The notes under the pieces were generated by a model. The model was given only the letters and a program-made list of their open reading frames with translations. It was not told the origin of the DNA and did no database searches. From DATARH01 sp036268425 (lineage in GTDB: Bacteria > Pseudomonadota > Alphaproteobacteria > ATCC43930 > CGMCC-115725): DNA of 64,000 bases. Shown here in pieces: positions 49,475 through 58,427 of this stretch. The position numbers and the translations under genes were made by a program. The DNA lies in the NCBI GenBank assembly GCA_036268425.1, contig DATAUE010000179.1:124001-188000 (forward strand), read 5' to 3'. Within the stretch, counting starts at the first letter, position 1, and each line of letters begins with the position of its first letter.

Positions 49475-52400
49475 GTCACGACCTGGATCTGTTCGATCGG
49501 CAATCCGGTGGCGTCAGCCACGACCCGTCCGAATTGGTGGATCACCCATCGGTTGTTGGCCGCCTCAGCCGGACTTACGCCTTGCAGGCTGAGCTGGCCG
49601 CGAATGTCGATCACGATCGTTTGGTTGTTGCCATAGCGGAACCGGCGCGTCGCCACCTGATCGACGAGGTCCTGCAACTTTGCCGGCCGACGCCCTTGTG
49701 CGGCGGCATTCAGCTCGGTCTCGGTCGGGTAGAGGATGTTCCAGTTTTTGACGTCGCCGCCCCAATCGGTGCCCTGGGTGAAATCCGGCACGGTCACGCC
49801 ATCGGGCGTCCGCACCCGCGCCTGCCGCGACTGGGTGAGGAACTGGATTTCCCGCTCGGACTGTTCGCCGAGGCGCGACAGTCCGCCGCCGCGATTGGTG
49901 CTCAGCAGGCTGCGGCGTTCATTGAGATTGCGGATATAGCGCCGGAAATCGGCAGCCCGTTCCGGCCGGTTGGCAATTTCAGTCTGCCACATCTGAACCA
50001 GTGAATCGATCGTTTCCTGGTCGAAGGCGACGAGCGACGGCCCTGGTCCTGGCCCGAGCAACAGCGGCTGCCGGCCGGCGGGCAGCAGCTTGGGCGGCTC
50101 CGGTCCCGGCGACAGCAGCCCGAAGGGCTTGGCTCCCGGCAGCAGTTGCGGCGGGTTCGGCGCGGGCGGCAGCAATCCGAACGGTTCCGGACCGGGCGGC
50201 AGGAGACCAAAGGGCTGTGGCCCTGCGGGCAGCAGTTTTGGCGCATGCGGCCCGGGCGGCAGCAAGCCGAAGGGCTGAGGCGCGGGGGGCAGCAGGCCGT
50301 AAGGCTCGGGTCCCGGCGGCAGCAGGCCAAACGGCTGCGGCCCCGGCGGCAGGGCTTTGGGGGCGGTGCCGTTCTGAATTTGCTCCAGTTCATGCAGCAG
50401 CGACTGCGCCTGTGCATCGGCCAGTTGCGCCGCGTGGACCGCATTCGGTACGCCCGACGCCGCCATCTTCAGCGCAGCCCCGGATTTGAAGGCGGCGTAC
50501 TGCGTTTTGAGGCGGCTGTAGACGGCACTCACCCCCGTCTTGCCGAGCTTCGCGAGATCGACCCCGCCTTTCAGCGCCAGCGCCACATTGGCGATATCGA
50601 TCGCCCCCATCAGCGCCGGCGACCATTTGGTGATTTCCATCCGATATTCGTCGGCCGTCATCGTGGCGAGCGCGGTGCCGACCTCGACAGCGGCCTGCCC
50701 CAGACCGATCGTGCCGCGCGCCGCCAGCCCGACCGGCACCACGACCGACGCGACATTGCCCATATGCTTCAGCATGCCGCGATTGCCGCTGTGCTGAAAC
50801 GCCACCAGATCGGCGGCGGTCAGCGGCACCTGGCGGTTGCCGTCGACATCGTTGACGATGACGATGTCGTCCGGCTGCAGAAACAGCGTGCCGCCGTGCT
50901 GCATGTCTTTGGGCAGGGCGCGCATCGCCGCGCCGAACGCCTCCGAGGCTTCGAGGTCGTAGGATTGCAGGGCGCCGTAAGTGACCGCGATCCGGCCGTC
51001 GGGGGCGGTTTGCAAGGTAAAAACCGCCCGGTTGTGGAAAAACGCGTCGCGCCACGGCAGGACCGGTGCTTTTGCCAGATCCGACACGAGCTTGGGATCG
51101 TCCTTGCGGGCGCGCAGCCGCAACGCGGCGATTTCGGTATGGACCAGCACGTTGTTGTCGAGATCGACAACCTGGTCCAGCTTGTCGATCAGCGGCACGC
51201 CGCCCGATTTCGTCGTCTTCAGCGCCTCCAGCACGCTCTTCGCCTCGTCGGCGGAGGTGTAGTGCAGGATGTTGATGATCCGCTCTTCGTCGCCCGAGCC
51301 GGTCCAGTTGTTGTCGGCGAGTTGCTTGATGCGGTCGATTTTGCCGGAGGGCGACAGCATGCGCGCCTCATATGACGCGATCTGCTCGTTCAGCGCTTCG
51401 GCACGGCGCTCGCGGCTTAGCAGGCCTTCGATGATCAGCGGGTTCTGACCCGGCGCCTGCAACGTCCAGTCGCCGTTGGCCTCGCTGCGGAATTGCAGGT
51501 CGCGCGCCCAGGACGGGGTGTCCTTGCTCCAGATCGGCCGGGTAAAGCCGCGCGCGCCGAGCGGATCGAACAGGTTCGGGCCGGTGCCGGGGCCGTTGCG
51601 CCAGTCATTTGCCAACTGCAGCTGAAACAGCCCGTTTTCCAGCGCCGTTCTGTCGCCGGGTGATACCGATGCGCGCAGCGCGGCCAGGACCTTGCCGTCC
51701 TCGGCGACCAACGCTTTCAGCAGATCTTGCTGTTGCGCACCGGGGGTCGTCTGCAACACGCGAAGAACGGTCTCGGTGTCGAGATGGCCATTGGCGTCCG
51801 CGGCCAGGGCGTTGAGCAGGGTGCTGCGGTCTTTTGGATCGAACTGCTCCAGTTCGGCGTCGGTCAGTTGCGGCGCCAGCCGAGCCGCGGTTGCCGGGTC
51901 TTCGCTAAGCGCTGTCAGCACCTGCTCGCCGACCGGCCGGCCGTCGGCTTCCGCGTTCATCGGCTCGGCCAGCGCCTCGTCGGCTGTGATGACGATTTCC
52001 GGCACTTCCTGAGCACCCGGCGGAATATCCGGCTCCGGCGGTTGTTCCTGCCGCTTTGGCACTGGGACCGTTTTTGGCGGGAGCGCCTGTTTGGGGGCGG
52101 GTTTGTGCTGCGGCGGGGGTTTCGGGAGGACCGGCGGTAGAATATGCGGCTTGCCGCTGGTGATGACCACGTCGTTCCAGCGGCCGTTGCCGGTCTTCTC
52201 GGCGCGATGGCTGCTGCCGGGATCGACGTAGAGGATGCGGGTGTCGGTGTCCTCCCAGGCTCTCGGCTTGGGTTCGTCGCCGGGGTTCAAGCCATAAACT
52301 TTGACGACGTCGCGGCCATCGACCGTGATCGTCCAGTCAAAGGTCGGGTCCATGTATTTCAGGACGCCGGGCTCCTGGCCGGTGGGAAGGTCCTTCAACT

Positions 52401-53109
52401 CTTTCTGCACACTGCCCGGCGCAGCGCGTTCGCGTATTGAGGGGAAGTCGCCACTCGCCACCGCGGCTGCCGCCTCGCGTGCGTCTCGCTCGCCGGCGAG
52501 CGCGCTGCCGGTTAGCGCCGCGCCGCCTCCTCCCGCTGCCGGCCGCTGCTGCACGACGTGCGCCAGTTCATGCGCAAGCAAGCGCTGGCCCCGCATGGTT
52601 CCAGGCGCGAACTCGCCGTCGCCGAAAACGATGTCACGGCCGGTGGTGAAGGCGCGGGCATCCAGATTGTCGGCGAGTTTCCCGGCATGGTCGCCGGTGT
52701 GGATGCGCACATCGGCAAAATCCTCGCCGAAGCGCGCTTCCAGTGGCGCGCGAATATGCGGATCGAGGCTGCGCCCGCCGGACAGAGGCGCGATGGCTGT
52801 TGCGGGCGGCTCGGCACGCTGGAGTTCGGGTAACACTTGGCTGCCACCGATATTTTCGCGCAACGGACGGGCAAGAACAGTCTCGGCGGCCCGGTCTGCC
52901 GCGATTTCCGCCGCATCGCCCGGACCGCTGAGACGCGCCTTTGGCTGCAGGCGCTTTGCGCGCATCAACGACAACAGCGCGCGATTGCCCAACCCGTGGT
53001 GACCAGGCGCCGCAGTTCGCGGCGAGGCATTGTCACGATCTCTGGCGCTTCGTGAGCTGCCGTCGCGCTCGCTGCGGTCGGGTGAAAGCGTGTCGAGAAA
53101 CCGGCTCAT
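49468..53109 (-). CDS. DUF4157 protein 1, putative injection-system cargo with nuclease-like C-terminus
   Basis: 1,213 residues. Residues ~40-80 (GNRALLSLMRAKRLQPKARL) and the DUF4157 domain at ~113-190, with HELAH at 180-184, are typical of proteins linked to extracellular contractile injection systems. A Pro-rich stretch (~320-365), a large helical middle, and ten decapeptide repeats LLPPGPxPFG (~913-1020) follow. The C-terminal ~190 residues contain VPDF (P1108, D1109) and GDVKNW (D1119-x-K1121), then TIVIDIRGQ, a PD-(D/E)XK nuclease arrangement. I infer a DNase-type effector domain. The start overlaps the upstream DUF4157 gene as ATGA. No immunity gene is obvious. The HELAH motif might be a metalloprotease remnant; in this family it is mainly a marker. 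Confidence 0.75.
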   Translation of the reverse strand: MSRFLDTLSPDRSERDGSSRSARDRDNASPRTAAPGHHGLGNRALLSLMRAKRLQPKARLSGPGDAAEIAADRAAETVLARPLRENIGGSQVLPELQRAEPPATAIAPLSGGRSLDPHIRAPLEARFGEDFADVRIHTGDHAGKLADNLDARAFTTGRDIVFGDGEFAPGTMRGQRLLAHELAHVVQQRPAAGGGGAALTGSALAGERDAREAAAAVASGDFPSIRERAAPGSVQKELKDLPTGQEPGVLKYMDPTFDWTITVDGRDVVKVYGLNPGDEPKPRAWEDTDTRILYVDPGSSHRAEKTGNGRWNDVVITSGKPHILPPVLPKPPPQHKPAPKQALPPKTVPVPKRQEQPPEPDIPPGAQEVPEIVITADEALAEPMNAEADGRPVGEQVLTALSEDPATAARLAPQLTDAELEQFDPKDRSTLLNALAADANGHLDTETVLRVLQTTPGAQQQDLLKALVAEDGKVLAALRASVSPGDRTALENGLFQLQLANDWRNGPGTGPNLFDPLGARGFTRPIWSKDTPSWARDLQFRSEANGDWTLQAPGQNPLIIEGLLSRERRAEALNEQIASYEARMLSPSGKIDRIKQLADNNWTGSGDEERIINILHYTSADEAKSVLEALKTTKSGGVPLIDKLDQVVDLDNNVLVHTEIAALRLRARKDDPKLVSDLAKAPVLPWRDAFFHNRAVFTLQTAPDGRIAVTYGALQSYDLEASEAFGAAMRALPKDMQHGGTLFLQPDDIVIVNDVDGNRQVPLTAADLVAFQHSGNRGMLKHMGNVASVVVPVGLAARGTIGLGQAAVEVGTALATMTADEYRMEITKWSPALMGAIDIANVALALKGGVDLAKLGKTGVSAVYSRLKTQYAAFKSGAALKMAASGVPNAVHAAQLADAQAQSLLHELEQIQNGTAPKALPPGPQPFGLLPPGPEPYGLLPPAPQPFGLLPPGPHAPKLLPAGPQPFGLLPPGPEPFGLLPPAPNPPQLLPGAKPFGLLSPGPEPPKLLPAGRQPLLLGPGPGPSLVAFDQETIDSLVQMWQTEIANRPERAADFRRYIRNLNERRSLLSTNRGGGLSRLGEQSEREIQFLTQSRQARVRTPDGVTVPDFTQGTDWGGDVKNWNILYPTETELNAAAQGRRPAKLQDLVDQVATRRFRYGNNQTIVIDIRGQLSLQGVSPAEAANNRWVIHQFGRVVADATGLPIEQIQVVTW
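50040..50365 (-). repeat. About ten 30-bp coding repeats (LLPPGPxPFG) in DUF4157 protein 1
   Basis: Decapeptide units such as LLPPGPQPFG, LLPPGPEPYG, LLPPAPQPFG and LLPAGPQPFG follow each other from about residue 913 to 1020. The DNA units are similar but not identical. This should be an extended, proline-rich spacer separating the helical middle from the nuclease-like C-terminus. Confidence 0.9.
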
Positions 53110-56100
53110 CTGGCGGGCTTTTTCGGAGGCGTGCCACCGGGTTTCGGGGTGCGCGGCTTTTTGGTGAGGCCAAATTCCTTCTGAAAATCCTTGAATATTT
53201 CATTTGAGATTTGTCGGCCGGTGCGCCTTTCGACGGCGGGCGCGACCAGTGTCATCTCTATCTCGGTTGACAGCGCCTGCGATTCACGCGCTTCCACCTG
53301 CGTCGTAATATGGGCGAATTGCTCACCCTGGACATAAGTCACCGGTGCCAGTGACTGGCCGCTCGCGAGCGTCTGGCCGGCTTTGAGGTCGTTCGAGATA
53401 CCGGAAACTGCTCCAAAACCGTGCACTTCCTCAAGCACGAGGCCTTGTTCGACATCGTCACGAAAGAACTGGTATTCTTCGGGTGTGATCCGGCCGTCCT
53501 TGACAGCGGCGTCGAGCAATTCCAACCGCGATTTGCCGCCGGTTTTGGCGGCGCTCTCAAAGGCCGACACATCCTTGATCACCACCGGCGCTTCCTGGAT
53601 CGAGAGCTTGGCGTCGACTTCGAGCAACACGGCACCCTCGCCCTCGCCGATGATAAACAGCCGGTCGACGCCCGGCGCGTAAGGGTCTTTGCCGGCCGCG
53701 GACAGGTCGCGGATTTTGTGCTGCCCGTATTTCTTCCGAACGAGTTGCTCGACTTCGTTTTCAGCCGCGGCCACGGCGGCCTTGGTGGGCTGCGCTGCGG
53801 GTGTGCCGCGGATTTCGAAAACGCCGTCGCCGCGATCGATGCCGCGAGGGTCCGGGCCCGGCTCACCGGATGGCGGTTTGCCGCCCGTCGAACCGCCATT
53901 TGATGACGAACCGCCACCTGATGAACCGCCACCTGATGAACCGCCACCCGATGAACCGCCACCCGATGAACCGCTGGCGGTTGGTGCATCCGGCTCGATC
54001 TTGGGTGGGGCTGTCGGCGTGACCGTAGCGGGCGTATCGACGGCGGGCGTATCGATGGTTGGCGCGCCGCCGCCCGATGAATCGACGGATGGGTGACCGG
54101 CCGGCACATGAGGCGCCGCTGCGTCGGGCGTCGGGGGTGACAAATCCGCTGTGGGGGCGACATCGGCCGCCGGTGCCGGTGTTTCTACGGTCGGCGGGGG
54201 TATGTCCGCACTTGGCGGTGCGGCTGGGTCACCATGTCCAAGGCTTCCTGCCGCTGTGTCAACGCCCTGGCCTTCCAGTTGGCCGGCACCATGCCCGGCG
54301 ATATCGACAACCTCACGCTCGCCTTGTCGAACGGCGGTCTTCCCGATCGTAAAGGGCGCGCTTTCCACGGCCCCCATTGGAGTCATCGCGACATCAGGCA
54401 CGGTTTGCAGCAGAAACTCGCCGACCACTTCGGTCGCGGCACTCGGGTCCGGCGCCATCGTGCGGAGATTGCTGACATAAAGGTCGCGCTGCATTGCAAT
54501 GTCGGCGAGCTTGTTGTTGGCGTCGACCGCGGCCGTGACAAAACGGATGCCGAGGCCGATCGGACCGGGAATGAACATTGCAACGAACTCCAGCACCTTC
54601 CAGAGTTCGTCCCATATCGACGTCTGCGAGCGGCGTTCCCGTGCCAATCGGTCGATAAGCTCGTTGGCGACTTTCGCGCGCGGCCCGAGTTCCTGGGTCA
54701 GCAGACTCTTCTCAATGTCGATGATCTTGTCGGCGGCGTACAGCACCTTGCGATCTTTAATGCGCTCGCGCGTACGGTTTACCTTGGTCCGCCCATCGTA
54801 AAGAAGATCCGTAAGTTTGGTCTGTGCTTCTTCGTCGGTTTTGGCGGACAGCAAATATTTTACATCGGTGCCGTGCGACAGCTTGATAGGAGATTTTTCT
54901 GCTGCCTTTTTGGCGTATGCATCGTCTTTTTCTTGCAATTCGCTTTCGAGTTTCTGTTGTTCCTCTTCGCCCTCTTTATTGCCGTGGACTAGAGCGCCGA
55001 GCGAAAAAGCCGAGGTGATCGCCGCGATTTTATTTTTTTTCTTTTGTTCGTCGAGCGCTTCTTCGGCCGCGTCACGCTGTTCCCCGGCAATTTTTACGTC
55101 CGGGTCTTGATTTAATCGTCGAGCTTCGTTTCCTACGTAGGTCGACGCCGGCTTTTCCTCTTTCCACATGCCGACATACTGGCGGTCGATGCGGATCAGC
55201 CGTGCCTCGGTCTCGTCGAGAATACCAACTGCAATCCGGCGTAGATCGATGACCAGAGTGTCTTCCAGCACGGTAATCATTTTTGCCAGCGCGTCTCGGC
55301 TCGTAAAGTCGCTCTTCCATTTCTTCAAGGACAAATCGATAATGTGCCCGATTATGTCACTATCGGGGTTGAGAATTTGTAGAACTCCAATACGCCGAAT
55401 ATACTCGATCGGCGCCCCTTCAAGCATCATCGCCGCGCCGGCGAGCGTGGTCCAATTTTCTCGTTGCTGGTTCTGAAGCTCGACGCGGGTCGTGACGAAA
55501 TCGAGCGCCCACCGTACGGGGTCACCATCCCCCCCATGTGATCGGCCGACAGCTTTCGCGTCGTATTCACGGGCTGCTTCGAGCGCCAGGTCGTCTGGTG
55601 TCACATTGAATTTTGCCAGAATTTCACCGGCTTGCACGATTGCTTCAAGATCCGCTGCTGATGCTTCTTTGCCATGCGACGTTGTCAGGAAGTCGCGGAT
55701 ATAGGTCGGCAACGCATCGAATTTTTCTTTTGCCGAGAGTCGAACAACGACTCTTACCTTGTCCAGCCACGCGTATTTCGGACGGTGACTCGCAGGGTCT
55801 CCCGGGTTCCACCAGACAAAGCGGCCGGGAGCACCGTGATATTCACCCTCGTCGTTGGTCCGCTCCAGAACATAGTCGCCGACCTCCAATTCGTTTTCAA
55901 GAATTTTAACCGGCACGGTTGTGCTGTCCGTCAGTACGGCCATCGCGTTATTCTTCGATCCGCGATAGGCCGTGATCGTGGCGATCGCCGGCTTCTGCGG
56001 GTCGGCATCATGGCCTCGATCCGGCTCACTCCGCTGATCCGGCTGGCGGTGAATTTCGGATGAGTTGCGTTCGGATTGCTGCACGACGTGCGCCAGTTCA

Positions 56101-56654
56101 TGCGCAAGCAATTCGCGCCCTTGCATTGTGTCGGGGCGGTGCTGGCCGGCGCCGAACACGATATGAGAACCGGTGGTGAAGGCGTCCGCTGCGACCGCCT
56201 CGGCGGATCGTGCCGCGCTGGCGTCGGAATGGATGCGGACGTTCGAGAAATCGTGGCCGAAGCGATCCTCGAAAAAGCCGCGGGTCGGCGTGTCGAGCGG
56301 TTGACCGGAAGAGTGTAATGAGCGGCCGAAATCACCCGGCGGCGAACGGTCTGCGATAGAATGGCGAGGTCGGCTGGCGGCAGATCGCGCCGTCTCCGGC
56401 ACGCGCATCACCCGCTGCGCGGCGTGATCAGCCTGCCGCTCATCCGCGTCACCTGGCTGGCTGATCCGCGCCTTGCGCTGCAAGTGCCCCGAGCGCAGCA
56501 ATGACAACAGCGCGCGATTGCCGATGCCGTCGTACAGAGCGCTTTGTGCAAACGACCCAGAGGGTTCGGATGTATTCGCAACCTTGGTCGGCGCGTCATG
56601 CCTGGCGCGATCCGGGCGTTCAGCGGTCGATCGTTCGCGCGTGTCGCCCATCAC
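53106..56654 (-). CDS. DUF4157 protein 2, putative injection-system cargo
   Basis: 1,182 residues. The N-terminal segment GIGNRALLSLLRSGHLQRKA repeats the one in the neighbouring protein and is followed by DUF4157 (~118-195, HELAH at 185-189). The middle (~200-800) is charged and helical, with a coiled coil rich in Glu/Lys near 520-610 and a hydrophobic segment WKVLEFVAMFIPGPIGLGIR near 675. Then come a Pro/Thr-rich stretch and a SGGGS repeat linker (~895-921). The C-terminal region has GVDRLF (D997) and LLEVDAKLS (E1012, D1014-A-K1016), a D...(D/E)XK arrangement possible for a nuclease. It is lower in GC than its neighbours in part (54800-55700). Start GTG 56654 or ATG 56651; the stop overlaps the next gene. 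An effector role is inferred. Confidence 0.72.
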   Translation of the reverse strand: MMGDTRERSTAERPDRARHDAPTKVANTSEPSGSFAQSALYDGIGNRALLSLLRSGHLQRKARISQPGDADERQADHAAQRVMRVPETARSAASRPRHSIADRSPPGDFGRSLHSSGQPLDTPTRGFFEDRFGHDFSNVRIHSDASAARSAEAVAADAFTTGSHIVFGAGQHRPDTMQGRELLAHELAHVVQQSERNSSEIHRQPDQRSEPDRGHDADPQKPAIATITAYRGSKNNAMAVLTDSTTVPVKILENELEVGDYVLERTNDEGEYHGAPGRFVWWNPGDPASHRPKYAWLDKVRVVVRLSAKEKFDALPTYIRDFLTTSHGKEASAADLEAIVQAGEILAKFNVTPDDLALEAAREYDAKAVGRSHGGDGDPVRWALDFVTTRVELQNQQRENWTTLAGAAMMLEGAPIEYIRRIGVLQILNPDSDIIGHIIDLSLKKWKSDFTSRDALAKMITVLEDTLVIDLRRIAVGILDETEARLIRIDRQYVGMWKEEKPASTYVGNEARRLNQDPDVKIAGEQRDAAEEALDEQKKKNKIAAITSAFSLGALVHGNKEGEEEQQKLESELQEKDDAYAKKAAEKSPIKLSHGTDVKYLLSAKTDEEAQTKLTDLLYDGRTKVNRTRERIKDRKVLYAADKIIDIEKSLLTQELGPRAKVANELIDRLARERRSQTSIWDELWKVLEFVAMFIPGPIGLGIRFVTAAVDANNKLADIAMQRDLYVSNLRTMAPDPSAATEVVGEFLLQTVPDVAMTPMGAVESAPFTIGKTAVRQGEREVVDIAGHGAGQLEGQGVDTAAGSLGHGDPAAPPSADIPPPTVETPAPAADVAPTADLSPPTPDAAAPHVPAGHPSVDSSGGGAPTIDTPAVDTPATVTPTAPPKIEPDAPTASGSSGGGSSGGGSSGGGSSGGGSSSNGGSTGGKPPSGEPGPDPRGIDRGDGVFEIRGTPAAQPTKAAVAAAENEVEQLVRKKYGQHKIRDLSAAGKDPYAPGVDRLFIIGEGEGAVLLEVDAKLSIQEAPVVIKDVSAFESAAKTGGKSRLELLDAAVKDGRITPEEYQFFRDDVEQGLVLEEVHGFGAVSGISNDLKAGQTLASGQSLAPVTYVQGEQFAHITTQVEARESQALSTEIEMTLVAPAVERRTGRQISNEIFKDFQKEFGLTKKPRTPKPGGTPPKKPAR
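53891..53974 (-). repeat. 15-bp coding repeats giving a SGGGS linker in DUF4157 protein 2
   Basis: Five to six near-identical 15-base units encode consecutive SGGGS pentapeptides. It is a natural analogue of a flexible Gly-Ser linker and separates the N-terminal region from the C-terminal putative toxin domain. Confidence 0.88.
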
Positions 56655-56660
56655 CGGCCG

Positions 56661-58427
56661 CTATGGCGATGGCGCCGAGGGCGGGACCGCATGCGGCCGT
56701 CGCTCTTCGAACACGAATTGCACCTCGCGTTGCAACCACGGGACCCAACCCGGATCGCGGTCGAGGCCCGCGCCCCGCGCCGCCACATCGATATCGTCAA
56801 TGTCGAGATGCACCGTCATTCTGTCGGCGTCGAGGCGGATCAGGCCGGCATGGGCAAGATGCTCTGTCACAAAGGACGCCGCCGTAGCCGGTTCGGTCCC
56901 GGCCCGCGCTGCGAACAGGTATGAGGGTGCACCGATCGCCAGCGCGAGGAGCGCGGAGGCGGCGGCCGAACTGGCATCCGGCAGCAATAAGGGCACCACT
57001 GCCAAATCTTGCAGCGGCCGCAGGCGCCCGCTGGTATCGAGGGCTGCAAGCGCCGGCGGCGCACCGATCGCGCCACGCTGCGGCCACGCATTGAGCAGTG
57101 CCCGCAAACCGGATTCGATGGAGGCGGCTGAGATTGCGGGCCACGCGAAAAGGGCGAATGGCGATCCCTCGGCCGCCGCGACCAGCAACCGCACGCCGGC
57201 GCGCTCCGCCAGCGAGACGACGACCGGCGGAATGTCGGCCAGCCCCCGGCGGGGCAGCGCCTCTGCCAGCGCAGCGCAGGTTGCCGCCGCGATTTCCGCG
57301 TGCTGCTCGTCTGTCACTTCGGGACAAGCCGCGACCTCGTCGACCCCGCCGAACAAGGCGGCAGCCGGGTCGTCATGAGACGCCGGGCCGAGCAGCGCGG
57401 CGGCCGCGGCGGCTAACACAGCACCTTCCGGCAGGCACGCCGTCCACAGCGCCTCGGCCAGACCCAGTTCCTGGATGCGGTCGAGCAGATAAAGCAGTCC
57501 GGCACAGCGCGTCACAATCGCGTCGCCATCGGCTTGCGGGGTCGTGGGCGGAGTAGTGAAGGCGGCTTGCTCGGCTGGCGCCGTGTCGTCCCAAAAACCG
57601 ATATTCCGCCGTTCCGGCCGCGGCGCGGCTGCGAGTGGCGCAACCGCGGGTTCGGCGAGGATTCGAGCGGCGGCCTCGGCCAAGGCAACGGCAGCCGGTG
57701 CATCGGGCGCGACATCGAGCAGCGCGGCGGCATGGATGCGCAGTCCGATAGCATGCGCCGGCGCTTTGACCGCAGGCCATTGTGCGATGATGTCAGCCAA
57801 CAGGCCGGCCGGCTCCGACGCAGTGAACGCTGCGCTATCGTCGATGGCAGGTTGGCGCGCCGTGGCCCTGGCCATAAATCCGAGCGCGGCGGCCAGTACC
57901 GCCACGGCTTCGGATGGCTGCGCCGCCAGGACCTCGCCCAACAGACCAGCCGCGGCAAGGCGGATCAGTACGGCGTGGGCGGTAACGCGTTGCTGCGGCG
58001 CGGCCAGTGCCGCCAGTGCATCACCCTCTTCGGCAATCGCCTCGTGGAACCAGGCCGGGCGAGAGCGGGCGACCGCCACCAGATAGGCCGCGCGTAAATG
58101 TGCTTCGTCATCGAACAGCACCGCGTCGGCATCGTCGGGCTGCACATCGAGCCGTACCGGCACCGCGGCACGCTCGATCGCGTCCGCTGCCGCGGATGCC
58201 AGTTCTTCGACGGTTGCGGCCTCGTCGAGCGCGGCCTCGTCGAAACGCCAGCGCAATGGCAGGCGTCGGATCAGGACGATGCGCTCGGGATTTCGTTCGT
58301 CGAGCAGCACGGCGCACCGTTCGAGTGTCAGACGCGCGATCTGCTCTGCCCGCTGCCGCAAATCCCCGGCTTCGGGCAGATCGGTCCGCACCCGGACCCG
58401 CAATTCTCCGACGCGATCCTCGATCAC
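56661..58427 (-). CDS. Ala-rich injection-system accessory protein, possibly tape-measure-like (CIS_TMP)
   Basis: 588 residues, very Ala/Leu-rich and helical. The N-terminus (VGELRVRVRTDLPEAGDLRQ ... ERIVLIRRLPLRWRFDEAAL ... AAADAIERA) has the layout of the contractile-injection-system CIS_TMP-like group, where a short basic/Leu motif precedes a paired-strand segment. The C-terminus ends with DIDVAARGAGLDRDPGWVPW, a pattern I associate with eCIS-linked hypothetical proteins (DPGWVPWL). It overlaps the preceding gene as GTGA and ends 6 bases before DUF4157 protein 2. I could not settle its fold; tape measure, chaperone or baseplate accessory are all possible. Confidence 0.55.
   Translation of the reverse strand: MIEDRVGELRVRVRTDLPEAGDLRQRAEQIARLTLERCAVLLDERNPERIVLIRRLPLRWRFDEAALDEAATVEELASAAADAIERAAVPVRLDVQPDDADAVLFDDEAHLRAAYLVAVARSRPAWFHEAIAEEGDALAALAAPQQRVTAHAVLIRLAAAGLLGEVLAAQPSEAVAVLAAALGFMARATARQPAIDDSAAFTASEPAGLLADIIAQWPAVKAPAHAIGLRIHAAALLDVAPDAPAAVALAEAAARILAEPAVAPLAAAPRPERRNIGFWDDTAPAEQAAFTTPPTTPQADGDAIVTRCAGLLYLLDRIQELGLAEALWTACLPEGAVLAAAAAALLGPASHDDPAAALFGGVDEVAACPEVTDEQHAEIAAATCAALAEALPRRGLADIPPVVVSLAERAGVRLLVAAAEGSPFALFAWPAISAASIESGLRALLNAWPQRGAIGAPPALAALDTSGRLRPLQDLAVVPLLLPDASSAAASALLALAIGAPSYLFAARAGTEPATAASFVTEHLAHAGLIRLDADRMTVHLDIDDIDVAARGAGLDRDPGWVPWLQREVQFVFEERRPHAVPPSAPSP

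Noticed and set aside
50146..51375. 409-codon plus-strand frame inside DUF4157 protein 1
   Set aside because: Derived from the proline repeat read in antisense; no start signal and no domain.
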